Assembly: GCA_025934735.1 (NCBI GenBank)
Contig: JAICWP010000005.1
Coordinates: forward strand, 186,001 to 250,000
Source of the DNA: Terriglobales bacterium
Lineage (GTDB): Bacteria; Acidobacteriota; Terriglobia; Terriglobales; Acidobacteriaceae
DNA: 64,000 nucleotides
Direction: 5' to 3'
Position 1 is the first letter of the stretch, and each line of letters begins with the position of its first letter. The notes under the pieces were generated by a model. It made no database searches and was not told where the DNA came from. It worked only from the letters and a program-made list of their open reading frames with translations. The translations under genes and the position numbers were made by a program. This document shows, in pieces, positions 45,574 to 55,974 of this stretch.

Positions 45574-45843
45574 CTATGCCGGCGTGCGCCCGTAGTAGGC
45601 GGCGTTGCGCTCCGTGAACGCTTTCCACTTTTCCGGCAGGTCATCCAGCGCAAAAATGGCCGACACTGGGCACACGGGAACACAGGCGCCACAGTCAATG
45701 CATTCCACCGGATCAATGTAGAGCATCTCTTCTTCCGCAAACGCCGGTTCATCCTTCTTGGGATGAATGCAGTCCACCGGGCAGGCGTCCACACACGCTG
45801 TGTCTTTGGTCCCTATGCACGGTTCCGCTATTACATAAGCCAT
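45574..45843 (-). CDS. Seven-iron-type ferredoxin [3Fe-4S][4Fe-4S]
   Basis: 89 residues from the ATG at 45843; GAGGAG lies about 11 nt upstream. Cluster ligands: EPCIGTKDTACVDACPVDC, in which the second Cys of the usual CxxC is replaced (C-I-G-T), and ECIDCGACVPVCPVSAI, a full four-Cys motif. This is the pattern of FdxA-like ferredoxins with one three-iron and one four-iron cluster. It is a soluble electron carrier; the redox partner is unknown. Single gene flanked by CTAGCCAG-type repeats. Confidence 0.93.
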   Translation of the reverse strand: MAYVIAEPCIGTKDTACVDACPVDCIHPKKDEPAFAEEEMLYIDPVECIDCGACVPVCPVSAIFALDDLPEKWKAFTERNAAYYGRTPA

Positions 45844-46120
45844 GAGCTTTGTATCTCCTCGGAGCAATTCGGGGTGAGGCTAACTGCCCCTAATTCTAGC
45901 AAGAATGCCTTTCCGGATGTATAGCTTTTGCCGCCAGGGCCGGGCGCTAGCCACTCTTGACCCGCAATCCTGCCCACCCAACCGATCTGCAAGCATCTCA
46001 CTCTCCCGGCCCGCCCCCAGCGCCTTTTCAGCCAACGGCATTTTTTCTCACCTTACCTGCCACGGGCGACATCCGGACCGCCGCCCTTAGCTGGTCAGCC
46101 AGTCAGCTAGCCAGCTTTTT

Positions 46121-48154
46121 TTACGCCCCCACCAATTCCCTCTGCTCCGCCGGCTCGTACTCGCAGATATATCCCGCCACCGCGCTTGCGGCCACGGTCA
46201 GAGGGCTGGCCAGGTACATTTGACCGGGCCCGCTGCGCCCCGGGAAGTTGCGGTTCTGGGCGCTGATCACCACCTGCTCGGGACGGGTCGACACACCCGG
46301 CCCGGCATTGATGCAGGCTCCGCAGCTGGGCTCGATCACCGTGGCCCCCGCCCGCTTGAACACGTCCAGGTAACCCTTGCGCACGCAGTATTCGCGCGTC
46401 TCCTGCGAGCCGAACTGGATGTAGAACTTGCAGCTCGCCGCCACCCGCTTGCCCTGGCGCAGCGCCTCCGCCAGCACCCGCGCGTACATGTCCATGTCTT
46501 CGTTTTTGCCGGCGGTGCACGTGCCGCCATAGGCGATTTCCACCGGCACTGGCGTGTTCATCTCGCGGATGTATTTGCCGTTGCCCGGATCGCCCGGTGT
46601 GGCCACCATAGGCGTAATGTCGGCAGCATCCAGCTCGATTACATGCGCGTACTCGGCGCCGGAATCGCTGTCGAGCCCCGCAATCAGCTCCTGCGCCCGC
46701 TTGCGCTCCATGCCCCGGCGCTCCACCAGAAACTCCACCACCTTTTTGTCGGGCGCCACAATCCCGGTAAAGCCGCCGATTTCCGCCGCCATATTGGTCA
46801 TGGTGGCGCGCTCATCCACGCTCAGCTCCTCGATGGCCTCGCCCGAATACTCCATCACCTTGGCCAGCGCTTTGCCGCTGCGCACGTAATCCAGTGACAG
46901 AATCTTCAAGATAAAATCCTTGGCCGTGGCGTTGGCCCGGCGCTTGCCGCGAATCACCACTTTCACACTCTCCGGGACGCGCACCCGCACATCCCTGGTG
47001 ATCCAGGAATTGAACACGTCGGTGGTGCCGATGCCGAAGGCCACGCACCCCATCGCGCCCACGTGCGGCGTGTGCGAATCCGAGCCCACGTTCAGCTGCC
47101 CGGGCAGGGCGTAACTCTCCAGCACAATGGAGTGGCAAATGCCCTCCGAGCCCTTGCGGTCGCGCAGCTCGCCGTGCAGCTTGATGCCCCGCGACTTGGC
47201 AAAATCCTGCTGCTTGAACTTGAGCTGCGTGGCCAGGTCCAGCAGCCCCATCTTGCGTTTCTCTTCTGAAATCACTTCGTCCAGAAACGTCAGGTGGTCG
47301 CGAAAAAAAATGATGCTGGAGGCATCGTTAACCGGCGCCTCCTTGCCCACCAGCTGCTCAAAGAAAATGGCCGCCATGGGCGTCACGTATTCATGGCTGA
47401 AGCGCAGGTCGGCGCGTGCGAAACCGGCATCGCCGGGCTTGACCGCCGCCACGCCCACCTGGTCTTTATCGTGGATCATGTGCCGGGCAAAAATCTTTTC
47501 CGCCACCGTCATGGGCCGCGCTTGGGTCTGGATGGGCGGCAGGAACACCTTGCCCTGCAGCCGCGCCACGTTGAACGGGAACAGCCCGCCGTACTCGATA
47601 ATCTGCCGCGTGATTTCGTCTTCGCCCTGGGTGAATTCCGTCAGAGGTATCTCCTCGCCCGCGCGAACCTTCTCGATCAGCCCAAAGTTGGTCGAGGTCA
47701 GCACTCCCAGGTTCTGGCAGTTCTGCTTGTAAATGCGCTCGATGTTTTCCGCGATCACCAGCCGGATGCCCGCGCACAACTCGGCGTAGGGCGACTGCTC
47801 CCGGCTCGACCCTTTGCCCCGCCGCTTGCCGCTCACCGCCGCCACAAACCCGCCCTTCTTCACCTCCCCGCGGCCGACGGGCAGCACGCCTCCGCATTTC
47901 AGCCCAAGGTAAGGAATCTCACCCAGGGTCTCGTCGAAGTAGAAGCAGTAGTGCGCTGGCGTGATTTCGTCGGTGGAAATGTCGTCGCGCAGCTTGGGAT
48001 TGTTGGCTGGATTCTTCGTGTCCCAGGGCAGGTCCCAGCCGGCCAACTGCCGCTTGATCAGTTCCGGGTCTTCGGTCAGAAAAAGAATCCGACCCTTCAG
48101 CCTCACATTATCCGGCCGCTTTTCGATTTTTCGTTCCAGCAACGATGCGATCAC
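46121..48154 (-). CDS. Aconitase-superfamily hydro-lyase with N-terminal swivel domain
   Basis: 677 residues. The swivel (LeuD-like) domain comes first (about 20-190: RILFLTEDPELIKRQLAG, DDISTDEITPAHYCFYFDETL, SGKRRGKGSSREQSPYAEL), followed by the catalytic LeuC-like part (about 215-660) with GSDSHTPHVGAMG, the three cluster Cys in YGGTCTAGK and EPSCGACINAGPGVS, and AQNRNFPGR. The order is that of aconitase B, but the N-terminal HEAT-like domain of AcnB is missing (AcnB is about 860 residues). The reaction is a citrate- or isopropylmalate-type isomerisation by dehydration/rehydration; the substrate cannot be fixed from motifs. Single gene, minus strand. Confidence 0.85.
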   Translation of the reverse strand: MIASLLERKIEKRPDNVRLKGRILFLTEDPELIKRQLAGWDLPWDTKNPANNPKLRDDISTDEITPAHYCFYFDETLGEIPYLGLKCGGVLPVGRGEVKKGGFVAAVSGKRRGKGSSREQSPYAELCAGIRLVIAENIERIYKQNCQNLGVLTSTNFGLIEKVRAGEEIPLTEFTQGEDEITRQIIEYGGLFPFNVARLQGKVFLPPIQTQARPMTVAEKIFARHMIHDKDQVGVAAVKPGDAGFARADLRFSHEYVTPMAAIFFEQLVGKEAPVNDASSIIFFRDHLTFLDEVISEEKRKMGLLDLATQLKFKQQDFAKSRGIKLHGELRDRKGSEGICHSIVLESYALPGQLNVGSDSHTPHVGAMGCVAFGIGTTDVFNSWITRDVRVRVPESVKVVIRGKRRANATAKDFILKILSLDYVRSGKALAKVMEYSGEAIEELSVDERATMTNMAAEIGGFTGIVAPDKKVVEFLVERRGMERKRAQELIAGLDSDSGAEYAHVIELDAADITPMVATPGDPGNGKYIREMNTPVPVEIAYGGTCTAGKNEDMDMYARVLAEALRQGKRVAASCKFYIQFGSQETREYCVRKGYLDVFKRAGATVIEPSCGACINAGPGVSTRPEQVVISAQNRNFPGRSGPGQMYLASPLTVAASAVAGYICEYEPAEQRELVGA

Positions 48155-48828
48155 GGTTTATGTCCTGACGTGACTTATTTGTATCCCGACGCGAACTATG
48201 GAAAACTCACACTCTTTTAGATGCGCCCACCTGCTCCGACTGGGTGGCCGCTGACCCGTCATTGATGGCCCGCCACGCATCAGCATTCATTTACGGCGAG
48301 CTAAACGTGTATTTTAGCGCCTTTGCGGGTTCGCTCTGGCTGCCGGGAGCCGCGGATTCGCTCTCTTCCTGGGCTTCCTTACGGGCTATGAGCGGGTGTG
48401 AAGATGACGTACGGATCACTCTGCCAGCAGCCCCTAAGGGGCGGCATAGTAAAGCCCAGGACGGAAGTCCTGGGAAACGGGCGCGACTAGCAGCCAGAGT
48501 CCCGGAGGGACGGCACTAGAACTCCGGCGTGCTATCGTGCGGGTTGCGGGCTGAGAAGGTGGTCTCGAGGCCGGCTTGAAGGGGGGTGGCCTCGCCAACG
48601 CACCTAAAAAATTGTCATCCTGAGGGAGCGCGAGCCGAGTTCACGCGGTGAGCACGACCGAAGGACATCTGCATTTCTACACAGCAGCTGGAGCCGCCAT
48701 TAAGAAGCAGCATCGTACCTTTTTAGAGAGGCTATCCTTGGGCAGTATCAATTGTGAAACAGTGGGTTTGCAGATTTTCCTCTCTGCGACCCCAGCGTTA
48801 GAGACTTTCAATCTTTCCAATCCTCAAT
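48155..48828. other. Long intergenic region with a structured element
   Basis: 674 bp between the aconitase-family start and the phosphatase stop. It holds the two-hairpin element at 48455-48511; CCCCTAAGGGG (48431-48441) precedes it. No gene seen in the rest. Confidence 0.6.
48455..48511 (+). ncRNA. Two-hairpin structured element, copy 1
   Basis: Hairpin A: CCCAGGAC-GGAA-GTCCTGGG (48455-48474). Hairpin B: GTCCC-GGA-GGGAC (48499-48511), 24 nt later. Copy 2 at 61408-61463 has the same order, loop types and spacing but different stem sequences. On the plus strand loop A is a GNRA tetraloop, which suggests an RNA read in this direction. It may instead be a repetitive palindromic DNA element. 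Confidence 0.5.
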
Positions 48829-49668
48829 TCACTTCCGCGCCTTCACGTACTCCGCCACCGACGGCAATTCTTCCAGCCCTTCTCTGCTAAAAATCGCCTG
48901 GAACTCCTTTAGCAGCGCCTCATGCACCCGGCCGTTGGAGGCTAGCGTCTCCTGGCTGTCAATGCGAAAAGGCTGGCCGTCGAAGCGGGTCACCCTTCCT
49001 CCCGCCTCTTCGAGGATGAGCACTCCCGCTGCCGTGTCCCACGGGTTCAGATTGAACTCCCAGAAGCCATCAAAGCGCCCGGAAGCCACGTTGCACAAGT
49101 CCAGCGCCGCCGAACCCGCCCGCCTCACCCCGTGCGTTTTCAGCGTGATCTGGTGATAGAAAAATATGTTGGGGTTCTTGTGCCGCTTGTGGCTGGGAAA
49201 GCCGGTCGCCACCAGGCACTCGCCCAAATCGGAAACGACAGAAACGCGAATCGGCTGGCCGTTCAGAAACGCGCCGCCGCCCTTTTCGGCCGTGAACATC
49301 TCGTCGCGCGTAGGATCGAACACCACCGCTGCCACGCGCTCATCCTTGTGCTCCAGCCCCAGCGAGACGCAGAACACAGGGTAAGCATGGGCGAAATTGG
49401 TGGTTCCATCCAGCGGGTCCACGTACCAGCGGTACTCGCTGCCCTGCTCGGTGCGCGTGCCCTCTTCCCCCATGATGTTGTGTTCGGGCCAGCGCTCGCG
49501 GATGCGACGGGTAATCAGGGCCTCGGAGGCGCGGTCGGCCTCGGTCACCAGGTCCACATCGCCCTTGTATTCCACCTTCACCCGGCGGTGAAAGTAGCCC
49601 ATCAGCAGCGCGCCCGCCTCGCGGGCAATTTCCGCCATGGCGGGCACGAATTGCGGCCGCTCCGGCAT
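48829..49668 (-). CDS. suhB: Inositol monophosphatase-family phosphatase
   Basis: 279 residues. Metal-site motifs are complete: DLVTEADRASE, MGEEG, WYVDPLDGTTNFAHAYP and NPWDTAAGVLILEEAGG. The length and motifs fit SuhB-type enzymes, which hydrolyse inositol-1-phosphate and related sugar phosphates; SuhB also acts in rRNA transcription in other bacteria. The start overlaps the stop of the Hfq-like gene by one base (TAATG), so the two are translationally coupled. The gene symbol is by family resemblance only. Confidence 0.9.
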   Translation of the reverse strand: MPERPQFVPAMAEIAREAGALLMGYFHRRVKVEYKGDVDLVTEADRASEALITRRIRERWPEHNIMGEEGTRTEQGSEYRWYVDPLDGTTNFAHAYPVFCVSLGLEHKDERVAAVVFDPTRDEMFTAEKGGGAFLNGQPIRVSVVSDLGECLVATGFPSHKRHKNPNIFFYHQITLKTHGVRRAGSAALDLCNVASGRFDGFWEFNLNPWDTAAGVLILEEAGGRVTRFDGQPFRIDSQETLASNGRVHEALLKEFQAIFSREGLEELPSVAEYVKARK

Positions 49669-49952
49669 TACGGTTTGCGACGCGCCGCCTCTTCCGCGAT
49701 GTACATGATCTGGTGCTTGAAAATGAACAGGTTGGGCGCGCCCTCGCGCGTCACCCGCACCATGTTCTTGTCGTAGTATTCAATCCAGCCCTTCACCACT
49801 TCGCCATCCAGCAGCTTGATGGTCACGGGCTTCTGCTTTTCGCCCAGGCTTTTCAGGTAAGCGGCTTCCTCGAAGGTTTCCTCCGGCGGTGGAGCCTTGC
49901 CTTTCTTCGAGGGATGCGAAACTCCAGGTACACGGAATGGCATGGGCACCAT
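49668..49952 (-). CDS. hfq: Hfq-like Sm-fold RNA-binding protein
   Basis: 94 residues from the ATG at 49952 (AAGGAG, 9-nt spacing). After a basic Pro/Lys-rich lead (1-25), residues 26-87 follow the Hfq pattern: ETFEEAAYLKSLGEKQKPVTI helix and first strand, LLDGEVVKGWIEYYDKNMVRV (Sm1), then LFIFKHQIMYI (Sm2, with the KH pair in the place of Hfq YKHAIS). The Gln of the usual distal/proximal sites is not clearly conserved, so RNA binding may differ. It is coupled to the phosphatase gene. RNA chaperone function is inferred from the fold. Confidence 0.72.
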   Translation of the reverse strand: MVPMPFRVPGVSHPSKKGKAPPPEETFEEAAYLKSLGEKQKPVTIKLLDGEVVKGWIEYYDKNMVRVTREGAPNLFIFKHQIMYIAEEAARRKP

Positions 49953-50041
49953 TCTACACGGCTCCTTGGTGCCCATGGTTGCTCGCCCCGATGCCGGGAA
50001 CCGGAGTAAAATTCCGCTCGTCGCCTCTTCGGGAGGTGCCT

Positions 50042-50365
50042 GTGAACAAGCTCGTTTTCGCTTTCCTCGTGCTGGTCCTCTCAGCGGGCGCTGCCCTGCA
50101 AAAGCCCATCCCTCCTGGCCTGCGCCAAGCCGAACGCGCCGAACAGCAAGGGGAACAGAACGTACCGCCGCCAGCCAACGCGCCCGTGAAACCCAGCTTC
50201 GCCGAAGTCCAGCACGATGCCGACCAGCTTGCCTTGCTGGCCCGCACTCTTCCGGACGAGGTCAGCCAATTAGCCAAGGGAACCCGGCCCAGGGATCTGG
50301 AAGAGAAGCTAAAGGAAATCGACAAGCTCTCCAAGCGCCTGCGCTCCAACCTGCGCCGGATGTAG
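50042..50365 (+). CDS. Small secreted helical protein
   Basis: 107 residues from a GTG with GGGAGGT upstream; the frame is open earlier but only here is there a signal peptide (NKLVFAFLVLVLSAGAALQ). The rest is Pro-rich then charged helix (EVQHDADQLALLARTLPDEV, EKLKEIDKLSKRLRSNLRRM), possibly coiled coil. No family recognised. It diverges from the Hfq-like gene and converges on the VWA gene. Confidence 0.7.
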   Translation: MNKLVFAFLVLVLSAGAALQKPIPPGLRQAERAEQQGEQNVPPPANAPVKPSFAEVQHDADQLALLARTLPDEVSQLAKGTRPRDLEEKLKEIDKLSKRLRSNLRRM

Positions 50366-50378
50366 GGGCATAGCGCGC

Positions 50379-51410
50379 CTACTCCGCCTTACTGGTGTAA
50401 TACCCGGTCCTTGCCCGCACCGTCCAATCCTTGCCCGCGGGCGTGTTTACCAAAACCTTGATGCGGCGGAAATCGGAGTCCGACAAGCGTTCGGAAGGAT
50501 AGTAGGCCAGCTGGTACTGCGTGCGCAGTTCGTCGCTGATCTTGCGGAAGGCTTCATCCAGCTGGCTGATTCCAGAGGCATAAAAGTATTTGCCGCCAGT
50601 ATCATGCGACAACTGAATCAGGGCGTGTTCGCCGCCAATGTCGCGCCCGGCATCGGCCTCGATGGGCACCACAATAATGCTGTAGACAATGGCCTCCGCC
50701 TCCTGCGCCGACCGCAGCGCCTCGGCGTAATCGGTGGTGCTCACCGTGTCGCCGCCGTCGGTAATCACCACCATCACCTTGCGCCCCTGCCGCCGCCCCA
50801 GCGCGCGCGCTCCCAGGTAGAGCGCGTCATACATGGCCGTGGCAGCGCCTGGGTGCACGTGGTCAATGGCGGCATCAATGCGCCTCAGGTTGGAAGTAAA
50901 AGGCGTCAGCTCGTCCACAATTTCGCTGAACTGAAACAGCGCCAGCGCGTCCACCGGCCGGAGGATGGTATGGGTGAAACGCCGCGCCGACTGCAACTCC
51001 AGCTGCAGGTCTTTGTGCGTGCTCAGGCTGGTGTCCACTTCCAGCACAATGGAAAGCGGTAGCCCCGATTCGCGGTTGAATACCGCAATTTTCTGCGGCT
51101 TGTCGTCTTCAAAAATGGTGAAATCCTGTTTTGTCAGCCCGCCCACCGGTGCTCCGTTCTGGTCCACCACCGTGGCAAATATGTTGACCAGCTTTACATT
51201 GACTCGGAAGGTGGGAGAGGACTGGTCGTCGGTCGGCGCGTTTTGCCGCGCCGCCTGCGCTTCCGGCATGTGGGCCAGCGGATTGGCCCCGGTCTTTGGC
51301 GTTGCCGGGCCAGCGCTCTGCTGCGCCGCGCACGACGACGCCAGCACGACCGCGAAAAGGCCGACAGCCAGACATCGCCTGCACAGCCGCCTGCGCCCTC
51401 GACTAACCAT
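50379..51410 (-). CDS. VWFA-related (acidobacterial-type) secreted protein
   Basis: 343 residues from the ATG at 51410, which gives a signal peptide (RGRRRLCRR then CLAVGLFAVVLASSCAAQ); a TTG start upstream at 51446 is less likely. A strand-rich region (FRVNVKLVNIFATVVDQNG, LTKQDFTIFEDDKPQKI) precedes a von Willebrand A domain with MIDAS DTSLS (VLEVDTSLSTHKD) and ITDGGDT. The ending YQLAYYPSERLSDSDFRRI, RTGYY is typical of the VWFA-related domain described in acidobacteria. It is exported; the ligand is unknown. 68 bp after the MoaD-MoaE gene on the same strand. Confidence 0.88.
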   Translation of the reverse strand: MVSRGRRRLCRRCLAVGLFAVVLASSCAAQQSAGPATPKTGANPLAHMPEAQAARQNAPTDDQSSPTFRVNVKLVNIFATVVDQNGAPVGGLTKQDFTIFEDDKPQKIAVFNRESGLPLSIVLEVDTSLSTHKDLQLELQSARRFTHTILRPVDALALFQFSEIVDELTPFTSNLRRIDAAIDHVHPGAATAMYDALYLGARALGRRQGRKVMVVITDGGDTVSTTDYAEALRSAQEAEAIVYSIIVVPIEADAGRDIGGEHALIQLSHDTGGKYFYASGISQLDEAFRKISDELRTQYQLAYYPSERLSDSDFRRIKVLVNTPAGKDWTVRARTGYYTSKAE

Positions 51411-51478
51411 TTCCCAATCGTCGATTGACAATCGCAAATCGCTCAATTGAATTTTTCACTTAGATGCAGGCTTGTTCC

Positions 51479-52240
51479 CTACGTCTGCGAAATATCTCTC
51501 CCTTTGACTATCTCCTCCGGGAAGGGCTCGCCATCGGCCCAAACCGCGCCGTCCTCGAAGTGCTCTTTTTTCCAGATGGGAACGGTCTTCTTCAGGGTAT
51601 CAATCAGCCAGCGGCAGGCGTCGAAGGCGGCGCCCCGGTGCGCCGAGGCCACCACAATCAGGACGCTGGTCTCCCCAATCTCCAGCCGCCCCAGGCGATG
51701 CACAATGGCGACTTCCCGCACCGCGAACTGCGCCCGCGCCTGGTCCGCCAGTCCCTCCAGCTGCTTCAGCGCCATGGGCTCGTAGGCTTCGTACTCGAGA
51801 TAGAGGGTGCGCCGGTTGCGGCTGTGATTGCGCACAATTCCCTCAAACACCGCCACCGCCCCGTCCTCCGGGCGCTTGATACTCTCCACGATCGCAAGCG
51901 AGTGAATCTTCTCCCGCACGATTCGTGTGGCCCGGGCGCCCTTGCCTGCGGCCTTCGAGTTTTGTTGTGTTTGGCTGGGCCGGGGCTCTTTCCCGCTTCC
52001 CCCGCTGACCGGCGGAATCAGCGCCACCTCGTCGCCCTCGTGCAACGCCGCCCCGGCCTCGCTGTACTCCTGATTCAAAGCTACGGCCATTACCTCGTAG
52101 TAGGGCTGCAGCGCGGGCTTGACCTCGGCGTAGAGCCGCAACAGGTCGGAGACACGCGCCCCCTCGGGCAGCTCGAGCGTGTCCCGCTCCTTGCCCGCCA
52201 CTTCCTTCAGCTGCCCGAAAAAGAGGATTTGCACGCGCAT
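51479..52240 (-). CDS. MoaD-MoaE fusion (molybdopterin synthase)
   Basis: 253 residues from the ATG at 52240. MoaD domain (1-81): MRVQILFFGQLKEVAG, then ALIPPVSGG with the Gly80-Gly81 that MoaD normally has at its C-terminus. A Ser/Gln/Lys-rich linker (82-104) joins the MoaE domain (105-253): VAVFEGIVRNHSRNRRTLYLEYEAY, seen as VFEGIVRNHS, VHRLGRLEIGE and PIWKKEHFEDG with the catalytic Lys residues. It converts cPMP to molybdopterin. The internal Gly-Gly requires cleavage to expose the thiocarboxylate, as described for MoaX of Mycobacterium tuberculosis. No other moa gene is in the window. Confidence 0.9.
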   Translation of the reverse strand: MRVQILFFGQLKEVAGKERDTLELPEGARVSDLLRLYAEVKPALQPYYEVMAVALNQEYSEAGAALHEGDEVALIPPVSGGSGKEPRPSQTQQNSKAAGKGARATRIVREKIHSLAIVESIKRPEDGAVAVFEGIVRNHSRNRRTLYLEYEAYEPMALKQLEGLADQARAQFAVREVAIVHRLGRLEIGETSVLIVVASAHRGAAFDACRWLIDTLKKTVPIWKKEHFEDGAVWADGEPFPEEIVKGRDISQT

Positions 52241-52702
52241 GATTTCGGCTCTTAGCTTTTGGCCTTTGGCTTTTGGCTCTCCGCCCCTAAGCGCCACAGC
52301 CGGTAGTTTACCTGAGAGGGGCATGCGCAAAGGGTTTCCGGGGAATTCGTGACGCCGGCTGTCCTGCCGGGGGTTTGCAGCTAACTGAAGAGCTAGCGAG
52401 TATCCTCGCGGTTCTGCCCAAATCCTGGACGGCGGTGGTGTGTCCGACAAATGCGGGGTCCTTCGACTCCACAGGCCGGTTCGCCAGCGAATCCGCCGGT
52501 TTTGCTCAGGATGACAGCCGTAGAAGATGATTGAGCGTCCCACAGAGTCGGTTAAAAAATATTTCCGCCTTTCTCTGCGGCCTCTACGTTGATTCTCCGC
52601 GGCCTCTGCGTTGAAACAAAAAAATTGCCAGCCCCGCGTCTGCGGAACTGGCAACTGAAATCCGATCGCTGAGAACCGAAAACTGGCAACTGAGAACTGT
52701 TC
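52241..52702. other. Intergenic region upstream of the MoaD-MoaE gene
   Basis: 462 bp between lon and the molybdopterin gene. It contains a 22-bp CTCTGCGG-type tandem repeat (52570-52613) and a degenerate ACTGGCAACTGAGA run (52640-52700) next to the lon stop. No gene seen. Confidence 0.55.
52570..52613. repeat. 22-bp tandem repeat of CTCTGCGGCCTCT type
   Basis: 52570-52591 and 52592-52613 match at 19 of 22 positions (TTTCTCTGCGGCCTCTACGT and ATTCTCCGCGGCCTCTGCGT). It resembles the CGCAGAGG motifs beside the GxxExxY gene at 37.7-38.3 kb. Confidence 0.75.
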
Positions 52703-55138
<2,436 letters not shown>

Positions 55139-55387
55139 ATTGCTCCTTGAGTGAACCTTACTCAACTTTTGATGACCTCATTGAGTCGAAGGATTCATGT
55201 CGTCCTCTCTTCGAACCCAAATCGCTGAGAATAGTGGCGAACGAATTGTATGCCTGCTCCAGAGGTGCTTCAATGTGACGAAAGACACTCAGCTCTGTAA
55301 TAAGCAAAAACGCTCCGACAACCCTTTACTCCTCCGGGCCTTCCCACTCCATGGAAGCCGTGTAGTCGGCGAATCCGGAGCTCAACT

Positions 55388-55540
55388 ATGCTGTGGATCA
55401 TTTTTATCGGGTTGCTCGCCAGTTGGCTGCTCTTCGTTATTCCCACCTGGAGCTTCGGCGCCTTCATTCAGGTGCTGTTGCTGTTTGCGGTGGTTGCATT
55501 CGTCTTCCAGGTGCTCACTTCTCGCGATACGCCCGCGTAG
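55388..55540 (+). CDS. Small membrane protein of the lmo0937 (DUF5670) type
   Basis: 50 residues with two membrane helices: MLWIIFIGLLASWLLFVI and FGAFIQVLLLFAVVAFVFQV, separated by PTWSFG, and a short polar end. This is the length and pattern of lmo0937-family proteins (usually starting MLW or MLY and about 48-50 residues). It is shortly upstream of a CsbD-like gene on the same strand; both are small stress-linked families. No clear ribosome-binding site. Confidence 0.75.
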   Translation: MLWIIFIGLLASWLLFVIPTWSFGAFIQVLLLFAVVAFVFQVLTSRDTPA

Positions 55541-55630
55541 CCACCACGCGTCCGGCAACCCACCTTACGGCCTTGGCTGCCATCGAATGTATATCGCGGT
55601 TTAATGACGCTTTGAGGAGAGGACTCGACC

Positions 55631-55867
55631 ATGGACAAAGACGAGATTAAAGGCAAAGCCAAGGACATGACCGGCCGCATTCAGCGCCAGGCTGGGGAGT
55701 GGACCGGTGACGAAGAAAGCCAGGCCGAAGGCGCCGCCAAACAGGCGGAGGGCAAGGTGCAAAATGCCTGGGGCAAAGTTAAGGATGCAGGCAAAAAGGC
55801 AATGAATGATGCCGAGGCTGAGGCTAACCGGAAAGAGCGCGAGCGCAAGGACAAGAACGCAGCCTGA
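55631..55867 (+). CDS. CsbD-like stress protein
   Basis: 78 residues. The CsbD pattern is clear: MDKDEIKGKAKDMTGRIQRQAGEW followed by EGAAKQAEGKVQNAWGKVKDA, cited here as KDEIKGKAKDMTGRIQRQ and AEGKVQNAWGKVKDA. Highly charged and soluble, with GAGG before the start. CsbD genes are general-stress induced in Bacillus and other bacteria; the molecular role is unknown. It is followed by a strong terminator. Confidence 0.93.
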   Translation: MDKDEIKGKAKDMTGRIQRQAGEWTGDEESQAEGAAKQAEGKVQNAWGKVKDAGKKAMNDAEAEANRKERERKDKNAA

Positions 55868-55888
55868 GCCTTGCTTCCGGGACTTGCA

Positions 55889-55914
55889 AAAAGGCGCCCT
55901 TCGGGGCGCCTTTT
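55889..55914 (+). terminator. Rho-independent terminator after csbD-like gene
   Basis: AAAAGGCGCCC, TTCG tetraloop, GGGCGCCTTTT followed by GTTTTC; the A/T extensions allow it to work for the convergent gene too. Confidence 0.95.
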
Positions 55915-55974
55915 GTTTTCTACCGGCCTTAAGATTTGCCATTGAGCGCAGCGAAGGATCTTTTATCTCCGTGG

